Assembly (NCBI RefSeq): GCF_028745515.1 | Contig: NZ_JAQZSG010000042.1 | Location: 1-32,772, forward strand | Origin: Paenibacillus thermotolerans | Lineage (GTDB): Bacteria; Bacillota; Bacilli; Paenibacillales; YIM-B00363 | DNA length: 32,772 nt | Reading direction: 5' to 3' | Shown here: positions 15,678 through 22,633 of the stretch, one piece after another | Numbering within the stretch: position 1 is the first letter of the stretch | Layout of the letters: every line of letters begins with the position of its first letter | Notes under the pieces: model-generated | Seen by the model: the letters and a program-made list of their open reading frames with translations, nothing else | Databases searched by the model: none | Told to the model about the DNA's origin: nothing | Program-made: the position numbers and the translations under genes

Positions 15678-16073
15678 ATGGAAAAAGTTAAAATTGAAAA
15701 AGTAGCAATGGTCATGTTGGTGAAAAATGTAGAAGAAACCGTTGAGTTTTATAAGAAATTGAATTTCTAGCATGAAGTGATCGGAACGAACCCGGAACAC
15801 CATCATGTTTCAAGAGACGGGGTGACCTTTATTCTTCATCCGGCAACAAATAGCGAAGATGTAAGGCCAAGTACGTCACTAATAGACAATCAACTGTATT
15901 ATTTTGATGCTTTTTGTTATACAAACGCTGTTGATTTGCTGACGGAGCAATTTGTTTCGAATGGAATCACCATTGTCCGAGGACCGAATTACTCTGAATT
16001 TTGGAATGAGGTAACCATTAAGGATATTAACGGTTATTGCATAGCATTCGGCGGAGGGGTATCCGGTCAATGA
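15678..16073 (+). pseudogene. VOC/glyoxalase-superfamily gene with an internal amber stop
   Basis: The ATG at 15678, with AAAGGA upstream, opens a typical VOC protein: EKVAMVMLVKNVEETVEFYKKLNF, then TAG at 15768-15770, then HEVIGTNPEHHHVSRDGVTFILHP in the same frame up to 16073. The two parts make one bleomycin-resistance/dioxygenase-fold domain of about 131 residues, broken by a single nonsense codon where relatives have an ordinary residue. The downstream part has an in-frame ATG at 15777 without a ribosome site. Either it is a recent pseudogene or the codon is a sequencing error. Readthrough is unlikely. Confidence 0.8.
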
Positions 16074-16151
16074 TGCTCCGGTCGAAACCGAATCGAAAGT
16101 AACGAATGCAGCCTTCATCCGATTCATGAGCAGTATAAAATTGCAGGACTC

Positions 16152-16466
16152 ATGCAAACTAATGGTGAATTTTCCATGATTTCTCGGAGTCAGTATTGGA
16201 ATAAACCGTTAGGAGCGATTTTAGTGGAGAAAACGAATGACGGAGAACGAAACGATTGGATGGAAGTGAAAGAGCTTCACTCTGAACATGATGAGGTCGA
16301 CTCCGATGTCAATGAGGATGCTAAGCGGGAACTGCAGTTGGACGCTTCGTTTCAGGATTGGTACCGCAACATTGAATATTGGGTGAAACAGCAGGAAGAG
16401 ATAACGAATGTACCGAAGGAAAATGTGTTCGACGCTGCCGTTACGATGGATGAGGATGAGAAATAA
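16152..16466 (+). CDS. Hypothetical acidic protein, start uncertain
   Basis: A 104-residue acidic ORF that I do not recognise. Its middle (NDGERNDWMEVKELHSEHDEVDSDVNEDAKRELQLD) is charged and probably exposed. There is no membrane segment. ATG 16152 has only a weak AGGA 4 nt upstream. The same frame stays open back to 16074 and reads plausibly as protein (HPIHEQYKIAGLM) with no ATG/GTG/TTG start and no ribosome site. The 5' end may therefore be decayed, as with the VOC pseudogene next to it. A hairpin at 16477 follows it. Confidence 0.45.
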   Translation: MQTNGEFSMISRSQYWNKPLGAILVEKTNDGERNDWMEVKELHSEHDEVDSDVNEDAKRELQLDASFQDWYRNIEYWVKQQEEITNVPKENVFDAAVTMDEDEK

Positions 16467-16476
16467 ACGCATTACG

Positions 16477-16504
16477 ACCCCCAATCGATCAGGATTGGGG
16501 GTTT
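16477..16504 (+). terminator. Hairpin with short T run
   Basis: ACCCCCAATC (16477-16486) pairs perfectly with GATTGGGGGT (16493-16502) around a 6-nt loop. Only three Ts follow, so termination may be weak or may act on both strands. Confidence 0.6.
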
Positions 16505-16616
16505 GATGTTAGAGCTTCGTGCCTGCCCTTACCTTGTTAAATTTTTTGTGGGATAATGAGAAAGATTTTTTGAAATGGGGAATGACGAAACCTTTTAGAT
16601 CGAGGAGGCAAATCCA

Positions 16617-16925
16617 ATGAGTCAACGATATCGCATAACAAGATCGTTTCAAGAAAATACTGCAGAGCAAACCATCACTTTGGAAGAATGCAAACGGTAT
16701 TTTGCATCCAAGCCTGATTTTACATACTCGCCGGTGTTTACAGTTTCCGGTCCAGCAAGCACCATGTCCATAGAGGGAGATTTTTTCATGTGGAGTTATG
16801 GCGACGCAAAAATTCCATTCAGACATTATCAAGGAGATCTGTATGTTGCGGTTTCCAACGAAGCCGTGATTCCAAAAATGATTGAGGTTGCAAGCGAATT
16901 GCGAGCGGATCTGACGGAAGGGTAG
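16617..16925 (+). CDS. Small conserved-looking hypothetical protein
   Basis: A 102-residue soluble protein with no domain I can name. It starts YRITRSFQENTAEQTITLEECKRYFASKPDF and ends IEVASELRADLTEG. The middle VSGPASTMSIEGDFFMWSYGDAKIPFRHYQGDLYVAVS looks like a beta-rich core of alternating polar and hydrophobic residues. Ribosome site GAGGAGG lies 8 nt before the ATG, so it is very likely expressed. It is followed after about 10 bp by the helicase gene's own promoter. Function unknown. Confidence 0.75.
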   Translation: MSQRYRITRSFQENTAEQTITLEECKRYFASKPDFTYSPVFTVSGPASTMSIEGDFFMWSYGDAKIPFRHYQGDLYVAVSNEAVIPKMIEVASELRADLTEG

Positions 16926-16936
16926 AAAAAGACCGG

Positions 16937-16965
16937 TTCATTTTATTCGCCTTCCGTGCTACAAT
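16937..16965 (+). promoter_or_regulatory. Promoter of the nuclease-helicase gene
   Basis: A -35-like TTCATT (16937-16942) and -10 TACAAT (16960-16965) are separated by 17 nt. Transcription from here would leave a leader of about 40 nt before ATG 17013 but almost none before ATG 16977, which helped fix the start. Confidence 0.5.
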
Positions 16966-17012
16966 GAATAGAACAAATGTTCTACTCGGTAGAAATCAAG
17001 GGCGGGGGCGTC

Positions 17013-19325
17013 ATGCAGGAAACGGTACAAATATCCGTAAGAGCGTTTGTCGAATATGCTTATCGCAGCGGAGACATAGATTACGGTTTCCAGCAGACGG
17101 TTCCGCTTACGGAAGGTACGAAGGCCCATCGGAATATACAGCTGCGATATGGCGAACGGGATCGGAAAGAGGTTTTTCTGAAGACTGAAATATTGTACGG
17201 CGATCTCATGTTCGTCATCGACGGACGCTGTGACGGCATGCTTGTTGCGGAAGACGGGAGCACGACGATCGACGAGATCAAATCGACCTCCGGCAAGCTT
17301 CCGAGCATCCTTGAGGAAACGTACCCCGTACACTGGGCACAGGCGAAATGCTATGCCTATATGGCGGCAAAGGAGCAAGGGCTTTGCCGGATCGGCGTAC
17401 AGCTGACGTACGTGCAGGTCGATAGCGGAGAGGAAAACCGGTTCTCCAAGGAGCTCACCTTCAAGGAACTCGAACGTTTCGTTATGGAGATGGTTGAGAG
17501 GTACTACTCTTTTGCAGCTCTTAGAAATAAACATTTGCAGTTGCGGAACTCAAGCATTAAAGCGCTGCCGTTCCCATTCCCATCCTATCGTGAGGGACAG
17601 CGGAGCCTTGCGGCGGCTGCCTACAAGACGATACTGGACGGGAAGAAGTTGTTCGCAAAGGCGCCGACCGGTATCGGGAAGACGGTGTCGATGATATTTC
17701 CGTCTGTCAAGGCAATCGGGGAAGGTTTGCTTCGGCGATTTTTTTATCTTACGGCTAAGACGATTACGAGAACGGCGGCTGAAGAAGCTTTCGCGTCATT
17801 GCAGGCGAAGGGGCTGCATCTGCAAGCGGTGACTCTTACGGCGAAAGAGAAGATTTGTTTCCGGGAGGAAGTCCGTTGTACGAAAGAAAGCTGCGAGTTT
17901 GCAGACGGCTATTATGACCGCGTCAATGAGGCGCTGCTTGATATGCTGGCCAATGAAACGCTGATGACCCGACAAGTGATAGAGCGGTACGCGCGCAGTC
18001 ACCGAGTATGTCCTTTTGAATTTTCGCTTGATGCCGCTTATGCGGCGGATGCGGTTATTTGCGATTACAATTACGTATTCGACCCGCGCGTCAATTTGAA
18101 GCGGATGTTTGAGGACCAGAAGAGGCAGACGGCCGTACTGATCGATGAGGCACATAATCTTGTCGACCGGGCGCGGGACATGTATTCGAGCGAGCTTAAC
18201 AAATCGGATTTTCTAGCAGTGCAGCGCGTTTCCAAAGGAGTTCGCCCGGAGCTGCATGCCGCTGCGAAAGCGGTGAATGATTATTTCATCGCAATGCGGA
18301 AGCGTTACGGCGAATGGGCCGAGCATGTAGAGCGCGGACTGCCGGAGCAGCTGATCGAGTTGGTCGAGTCATTCGCCTCAGCTGCTGAGAAAGCGTTAGC
18401 CGCAGCCGGGCGCTCCGGATTAGACGATTCTTTGCTGGCGGACCTTTATTTCGCATCCCAGCATTTCGTCCGCATTGCCAAGCTTTATGACGAAAAATAT
18501 GTAACGTATATCGAATGCCGCAAAAGCGACGTACGCTTCAAGCTATTCTGCCTCGATCCTTCGCACCAGCTTCGGCAAACGGGTAAAGGCTACCGGGCGC
18601 AAATCGCCTTTTCCGCGACGTTGTCTCCGCTTTCCTACTATATGGACATGCTTGGCGGCGATTCGGAAGATAACGGGGATTATGCCGTTTCGGTGCCGTC
18701 CCCTTTCGCGAAGGAGCAGCTCAAGATTATCGTTCGTCCGCTGTCCACCCGTTATCAAGACCGAGAGAAAACCGTTGAAGCGCTTGTCGGCAACTTGCAT
18801 GAGCTTGTAGAGAAACAACCGGGAAACTTGCTGTTTTTTTTCCCGTCCCATGAATATATGAACCTTGTCTATGAGCGATTTACTGTCACAGGACCGAAGA
18901 TAAAGACGATTTTGCAGTCGGCTAACATGACCGAAGAGGAGCGGGAACGGTTTCTGGCGGCATTCGAGTCGGATAACGGGGAAGCTCTTGCCGGCTTTGC
19001 CGTCATGGGCGGGATATTTTCGGAAGGGATTGATTTGGCTGGCGATCGATTGACCGGCGTGGCGGTCATCGGCGTCGGGCTTCCGCAGCTTGGGGTGGAG
19101 CGGAATATTATGAAACAATATTTCGATTCGGCAGGCAAAAACGGCTTCGAATACGCTTACGTGTTTCCAGGCATGAACAAGGTGCTGCAGGCGGGAGGAA
19201 GGCTGATTCGAACCGAGCAGGATCGAGGGACCTTGATTCTCATTGACGACCGATATTTGCATCCGCAATACAATCGGTTGCTGCCGCCGGAATGGCGTCA
19301 TTATATCGTGCAGAGGAACCGATAG
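17013..19325 (+). CDS. PD-(D/E)XK nuclease-XPD/DinG-like Fe-S DNA helicase fusion
   Basis: A 770-residue superfamily 2 helicase of the Rad3/XPD/DinG group. Residues about 1-175 hold a RecB/Cas4-like nuclease core: Asp74 (IDGRCDGML), Glu88-x-Lys90 (IDEIKST), and a QxxxY-type helix at Gln110-Tyr114. The helicase follows: EGQRSLA (194-200), Walker A APTGIGKT (217-224), Fe-S ligands C282, C289, C294 and C333, DEAH box 378-381 (LIDEAHNL), motif V SEGIDLAGDR, and motif VI QAGGRLIRTEQDRG (726-739). This fits 5'-3' unwinding in DNA repair (family knowledge). The start is ATG 17013 behind GGGCGGGGG. The in-frame ATG at 16977 lacks a site. Confidence 0.88.
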   Translation: MQETVQISVRAFVEYAYRSGDIDYGFQQTVPLTEGTKAHRNIQLRYGERDRKEVFLKTEILYGDLMFVIDGRCDGMLVAEDGSTTIDEIKSTSGKLPSILEETYPVHWAQAKCYAYMAAKEQGLCRIGVQLTYVQVDSGEENRFSKELTFKELERFVMEMVERYYSFAALRNKHLQLRNSSIKALPFPFPSYREGQRSLAAAAYKTILDGKKLFAKAPTGIGKTVSMIFPSVKAIGEGLLRRFFYLTAKTITRTAAEEAFASLQAKGLHLQAVTLTAKEKICFREEVRCTKESCEFADGYYDRVNEALLDMLANETLMTRQVIERYARSHRVCPFEFSLDAAYAADAVICDYNYVFDPRVNLKRMFEDQKRQTAVLIDEAHNLVDRARDMYSSELNKSDFLAVQRVSKGVRPELHAAAKAVNDYFIAMRKRYGEWAEHVERGLPEQLIELVESFASAAEKALAAAGRSGLDDSLLADLYFASQHFVRIAKLYDEKYVTYIECRKSDVRFKLFCLDPSHQLRQTGKGYRAQIAFSATLSPLSYYMDMLGGDSEDNGDYAVSVPSPFAKEQLKIIVRPLSTRYQDREKTVEALVGNLHELVEKQPGNLLFFFPSHEYMNLVYERFTVTGPKIKTILQSANMTEEERERFLAAFESDNGEALAGFAVMGGIFSEGIDLAGDRLTGVAVIGVGLPQLGVERNIMKQYFDSAGKNGFEYAYVFPGMNKVLQAGGRLIRTEQDRGTLILIDDRYLHPQYNRLLPPEWRHYIVQRNR

Positions 19326-19355
19326 AGCGCAAGTAAACGTTCAGCATAACCATGA

Positions 19356-19397
19356 GGAAAAAATCCCCCAATGCAGTGCAATGGGGGGATTTTTCCG
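19356..19397. terminator. Bidirectional terminator between helicase and YjcZ-like gene
   Basis: GGAAAAAATCCCCC pairs with GGGGGGATTTTTCC across a short loop. A and T tracts on both sides let it act in both directions, ending the helicase transcript and the minus-strand small gene that finishes at 19400. Confidence 0.85.
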
Positions 19398-19399
19398 AA

Positions 19400-19498
19400 T
19401 TAGATTACGAATGTAACACTAATGATTACCAACAAAATATAGAGAACCAAAATAAAAGCTGTGTTTGCTCCAAAACCGAAACCACCAACTCCAGACAT
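19400..19498 (-). CDS. YjcZ-family small sporulation protein
   Basis: A 32-residue protein reading MSGVGGFGFGANTAFI and then a single hydrophobic helix LVLYILLVIISVTFVI. This is the layout of the YjcZ/YnzE-like sporulation microproteins of Bacilli: a Gly/Phe-rich N-terminus plus one membrane helix at the very C-terminus. AAGGAGG (plus-strand 19507-19513) lies 8 nt before the ATG. Upstream, the minus strand has CATAGTATA (19529-19537), matching the sigmaK -10 CATANNNTA, so late mother-cell expression is plausible. It probably sits in a spore membrane or the coat. The molecular role of the family is unknown. Confidence 0.85.
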   Translation of the reverse strand: MSGVGGFGFGANTAFILVLYILLVIISVTFVI

Positions 19499-19528
19499 AT
19501 TTATAACCTCCTTAGCACTGAGATAATT

Positions 19529-19537
19529 TATACTATG
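19529..19537 (-). promoter_or_regulatory. SigmaK-like -10 element
   Basis: CATAGTATA on the minus strand, 31 nt upstream of the YjcZ-like ATG, equals the mother-cell sigmaK -10 consensus CATANNNTA. A clear -35 was not found. Confidence 0.45.
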
Positions 19538-19709
19538 GGTTTCCGTTAAGAACGAATGGGTGAATGGAGGGGGGCAAACGAATAAAATTGGCTTCCGCCG
19601 GACGGACAGACAAAATTACTACTTCAATTGGAGATACTCGGAATCAACGTTCAAGGCTCCATCGACGAAACGATGTTTCTATGATATGTTGAAAGCATAC
19701 TTAATTATA
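19538..19709. other. Stretch without a recognisable gene
   Basis: Short overlapping open frames occur on the plus strand, one beginning near 19560, but none has a proper ribosome site or recognisable domain. The terminator at 19710 implies that a small transcript, or a decayed gene, ends here. Confidence 0.4.
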
Positions 19710-19748
19710 GGCATTCCGCTCGCAGAGCGGGTGCCTTCGCGTTTTTTT
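19710..19748 (+). terminator. Intrinsic terminator-like hairpin without an obvious gene
   Basis: GGCA-TT-CCGCTC pairs with GAGCGG-GT-GCC around a 3-nt loop. A run of seven Ts begins 6 nt later. Confidence 0.65.
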
Positions 19749-19756
19749 ATGAAGAA

Positions 19757-19783
19757 TTTACATTAAATGTATGGTGATATAGT
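19757..19783 (+). promoter_or_regulatory. Possible ddh promoter
   Basis: A TTTACA (19757-19762) and TATAGT (19778-19783) lie 15 nt apart, a little short for sigmaA. A transcript from here would carry the possible leader peptide at 19821 and then ddh. Confidence 0.35.
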
Positions 19784-19820
19784 ACTCGTACCTCTACCGG
19801 GACATGAAGGCGGTGATGCT

Positions 19821-19856
19821 ATGTTTCTCTTACGATCCCCTTTTGGGGCGATGTAG
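19821..19856 (+). CDS. Possible 11-residue leader peptide upstream of ddh
   Basis: ATG 19821 opens an 11-codon frame, MFLLRSPFGAM, ending in TAG, with AAGGCGGTGA upstream. Its second half lies in a hairpin (TTACG 19830-19834 with CGTAA 19857-19861, and an inner CCCC/GGGG stem). The combination of leader ORF and RNA hairpin resembles attenuation or ribosome-stalling leaders, but it contains no lysine codon and there is no T run. Chance is a real alternative. Confidence 0.3.
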   Translation: MFLLRSPFGAM

Positions 19857-19900
19857 CGTAAATCGATCGGATAAAGATAAAAATACGGGGTGAGTTTATA

Positions 19901-20875
19901 ATGCAAAAAATAAAGATTGGGATCGTAGGTTATGGAAACTTGGGTCGCGGTGTTGAAGCTGCCATTCGTCAAAATCCCGACATGGAGCTTTCCGGCATAT
20001 TTACAAGGCGTCGACCCGAGGAACTACCGTCGCATGCAAAGAGCATTCACGTTTCCGAAGTTGAAAAATATGTTGGGAAAATTGATGTCATGGTGCTATG
20101 CGGCGGTTCCGCAACGGATTTACCGGAACAAGGACCTTATTTTTCTTCTATGTTCCATACGGTGGACAGCTTTGACCGCCACGCGAAGATTCCGGAATAT
20201 TTCGAAGCGGTGGACGACTCAGCAAGGAAGAGCGGACATGCCAGCGTCATCTCGACAGGATGGGATCCGGGCCTGTTCTCGCTGAACCGCCTGCTGGGGG
20301 AAGCGGTATTGCCAGCAGGAAATGAGTATACGTTCTGGGGAAAAGGGGTTAGCCAAGGGCACTCCGATGCTATTCGCCGAATCAAAGGTGTGAGGAACGG
20401 AGTGCAATATACGATACCGGTAGAAGATGCGGTAGAGAAAGTAAGAAACGGAGAGGATCCTCTATTATCTACGAGAGAGAAGCATCTGCGGAATTGTTTC
20501 GTTGTTGCGGAACCTGGGGAAGATCTGTCGCGTATTGAGCGTGAAATCGTAACGATGCCGAATTATTTCGCCGAATACGAAACGAAAGTAAACTTCATCA
20601 CCGAAGATGAGCTGCTGGAACATCATTCTTCCATGCCGCATGGCGGGATTGTCCTAAGAAGCGGGAAAACAGGCGAGAACAACAAGCAAATCATAGAGTT
20701 TGGACTTACACTTGCCAGCAATCCTGAATTTACTGGGAGCGTCCTGGTTGCATATGCACGAGCGATTCATAGGTTTGCAAAAGAAGGCTTTACAGGCGCG
20801 AAAACTGTGTTCGATATTCCCTTCTCTTACCTGTCTCCCAAATCCGGGGAACAGCTAAGAAAGGAGCTGCTTTAA
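19901..20875 (+). CDS. ddh: meso-diaminopimelate D-dehydrogenase
   Basis: A 324-residue NADP-dependent enzyme converting tetrahydrodipicolinate, ammonia and NADPH directly to meso-diaminopimelate, a one-step bypass in lysine and peptidoglycan synthesis. The dinucleotide-binding loop is GYGNLGRG (10-17). Family segments include the CGGSATDLPEQ, VDSFDRHAKIPEYF, ISTGWDPGLFSLNRLL and FWGKGVSQGHSDAIRRI stretches, the last two around the substrate site. Length is typical. GGGGTGA precedes the ATG. No other lysine gene is adjacent, and a terminator follows, so it is monocistronic. It is easily confused with dihydrodipicolinate reductase by fold, but these motifs are specific. Confidence 0.95.
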   Translation: MQKIKIGIVGYGNLGRGVEAAIRQNPDMELSGIFTRRRPEELPSHAKSIHVSEVEKYVGKIDVMVLCGGSATDLPEQGPYFSSMFHTVDSFDRHAKIPEYFEAVDDSARKSGHASVISTGWDPGLFSLNRLLGEAVLPAGNEYTFWGKGVSQGHSDAIRRIKGVRNGVQYTIPVEDAVEKVRNGEDPLLSTREKHLRNCFVVAEPGEDLSRIEREIVTMPNYFAEYETKVNFITEDELLEHHSSMPHGGIVLRSGKTGENNKQIIEFGLTLASNPEFTGSVLVAYARAIHRFAKEGFTGAKTVFDIPFSYLSPKSGEQLRKELL

Positions 20876-20919
20876 AATCGGTTTAGACCTGAAGCGCCGA
20901 AATACATATGGAAAGCGGG

Positions 20920-20948
20920 AGTCCTGGGGGTGATACCAGGACTTTTTG
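20920..20948 (+). terminator. Intrinsic terminator of ddh
   Basis: AGTCCTGG (20920-20927) pairs with CCAGGACT (20936-20943) and is followed by five Ts, 45 nt after the ddh stop. Confidence 0.88.
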
Positions 20949-20994
20949 CATTTCTTACGATAGGATTTATTCATAAATACCAATATAAGAATCG

Positions 20995-21023
20995 TTTACA
21001 AGAAAATAGAATAATGATATGCT
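20995..21023 (+). promoter_or_regulatory. SigmaA-type promoter of the beta-sandwich protein gene
   Basis: TTTACA (20995-21000) and TATGCT (21018-21023) with a 17-nt spacer lie 50 nt before the start of the next gene. Confidence 0.5.
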
Positions 21024-21073
21024 CTGGTAGTAAAAATATTCCAGAAGCTTACTTAAAACGGGAGGATCCGTAG

Positions 21074-22381
21074 ATGAAAACAATTCAGAGCGATCTGAGC
21101 AAGCTTGTTCTTAACGAAGACGCTAAAGTATCAAGAACAAATGACGACTTTTTACAGATTACATCTCCCGAAGATAAAGAAGCGGTGGTTACTTATCTTG
21201 AACAAATTAAAATCCCTTTAAAAATGGACCTTATTGCAAAAACCGATTCTACGAATATTCGCTTAAAGTGCGGGAAGGGACAAGTAATTTTTAATTGGGA
21301 AGGGAATCTCGAAGAGTTGCACGTCAGTGATCCTCTTCTAGGGAATCCATACGGAGTAATGGGTAAAGGCTTGCTGCCCGTCAATGAGTTCGTGCATATT
21401 AGCTGGATTATCGATAATAACTATATGGTGCTCCTAGTCGATGGAGAGGTTAGGCATTTTAGTGAAAACGAACCATATATGGCTTATATAAAAGAAGAAG
21501 TCAACATCGTACCTGAATGTACCGTCGGCTTCGCTTGTGCCATGGGATCCGTCTTGACGGTACAGGAATTTACTGTAGCGGAATGGAAACATGATGAACA
21601 AAGTCACAACCCAATAGCTTTGCATATTAACGATGGCATTCGCCAAGACGATCGAATTTCCGGTATTGGGCCGAATAACGCACCGATCAAAATGAAGCCC
21701 GGTGAAAGCTGTACTATTGAAGGCATTATATTCCCGGAAACGGCGAGAGAACAGAAAATCATATGGAGTACGAATCATAATATTCTAAAATTCAATAATG
21801 ACGATAATGGAAAACTGACATTCACAGCGGTAGAGCAAGGCTCGGCGATCATTAAAGGCGAAATCGAAGGCGGAGGTCTCTCGGCGATATGTCATGTCAA
21901 AAGCTTTATTCCGGAATTCAAGACAAACCTTGAACAATTCAACGCGATCAGCGGAGAGTGGACAATCGAGAACGGACTCATAGGAGACGGCTGGGATCAT
22001 AATTTCATGCTTTCTTCAATCGAAGTGGATGATTTCATCTACGAGGCAGATGTATGCGTTGAGAACGGCGCGGCAAGCGCATTAGTTTTTAGGGCAACCG
22101 CTAACGTTGAACAGTTTTATTGTATCTCTTTATACCCCGGGCCGGGAGGACGAATTGCGTTGAGGAGTCCTCATAAAGAAATTGAAGAACAAATGGCCGA
22201 AATACAGAGGCATACATTTTATCACGTTAAGGTCGTTGTCAAAGGAGACCATATTCAGGTCTACCTCGATGACCGGCTAATGATTGATGTTAGAGACAAC
22301 TCCTATTCAAGCGGGTATTTAGGGTTAAATATTTTTTATGGGACGAGCATATTTCAAAATGTGATGTATGCAAAAATATAA
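21074..22381 (+). CDS. All-beta multidomain protein of unknown function (Big2-like plus laminin-G-like)
   Basis: A 435-residue protein with no signal peptide and no transmembrane segment. Residues about 25-175 look like a concanavalin/laminin-G-like beta-sandwich (NIRLKCGKGQVIFNWEG, MVLLVDGEVRHF). Residues about 195-275 resemble a bacterial Ig-like Big2 domain (MKPGESCTIEGIIFPETA, IIWSTNHNILKF, TAVEQGSAIIKGEI). Residues about 280-435 are a second laminin-G/GH32-C-like sandwich (GEWTIENGLIG, YEADVCVENGAASALVFRAT, HVKVVVKGDHIQVYLDDRL). Such modules usually bind carbohydrate outside the cell, which conflicts with the lack of an export signal. GGGAGG precedes the ATG. It stands alone between its own promoter and terminator. 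I do not know its function. Confidence 0.72.
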   Translation: MKTIQSDLSKLVLNEDAKVSRTNDDFLQITSPEDKEAVVTYLEQIKIPLKMDLIAKTDSTNIRLKCGKGQVIFNWEGNLEELHVSDPLLGNPYGVMGKGLLPVNEFVHISWIIDNNYMVLLVDGEVRHFSENEPYMAYIKEEVNIVPECTVGFACAMGSVLTVQEFTVAEWKHDEQSHNPIALHINDGIRQDDRISGIGPNNAPIKMKPGESCTIEGIIFPETAREQKIIWSTNHNILKFNNDDNGKLTFTAVEQGSAIIKGEIEGGGLSAICHVKSFIPEFKTNLEQFNAISGEWTIENGLIGDGWDHNFMLSSIEVDDFIYEADVCVENGAASALVFRATANVEQFYCISLYPGPGGRIALRSPHKEIEEQMAEIQRHTFYHVKVVVKGDHIQVYLDDRLMIDVRDNSYSSGYLGLNIFYGTSIFQNVMYAKI

Positions 22382-22406
22382 GATGCGTATTGAATGCAAG
22401 AGATAA

Positions 22407-22432
22407 AAAGTCACCCGAAGGTGACTTTTTTA
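22407..22432 (+). terminator. Intrinsic terminator of the beta-sandwich protein gene
   Basis: AGTCACC-CGAA-GGTGACT, a GNRA-like tetraloop hairpin, is followed by TTTTTTA, 28 nt after the stop. Confidence 0.92.
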
Positions 22433-22633
22433 TTGGGTTTTAAAACGTTCCTAGACAAAAAATGTGACGCTCTTTATCGACATGATTCGATTGTCTCGTG
22501 TTTTTTAAAGGAAAATGGCTTCGAGCTCAATTATTAGTCTAACTGCGGGAAAAAGATAAGTCTACAACATTTTTGGTATTTCATGTAAAGTGGTTTATAA
22601 CCTGGCCGGGAAAATGAGAGTTGGAGGGTTAAC

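Noticed and set aside
18543-19301. A 252-codon open frame on the minus strand
   Set aside because: It lies entirely inside the helicase gene in antisense, has no ribosome site, and its translation shows no domain. The other long antisense frames (for example 1933-2508, 3803-4177) are shadows as well.
19560-19766. 68-codon plus-strand ORF
   Set aside because: It runs through a terminator hairpin, has biased low-complexity content and no convincing ribosome site.
19749-19900. Lysine riboswitch upstream of ddh
   Set aside because: The interval is shorter than a lysine riboswitch and lacks its conserved core. Only a small hairpin and a possible leader ORF are seen.
22451-22537. Open frame ending FLKENGFELNY, like the tail of a GNAT protein
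   Set aside because: Only about 12 residues resemble the family, the frame runs back into the preceding terminator, and no upstream part of a GNAT is present.
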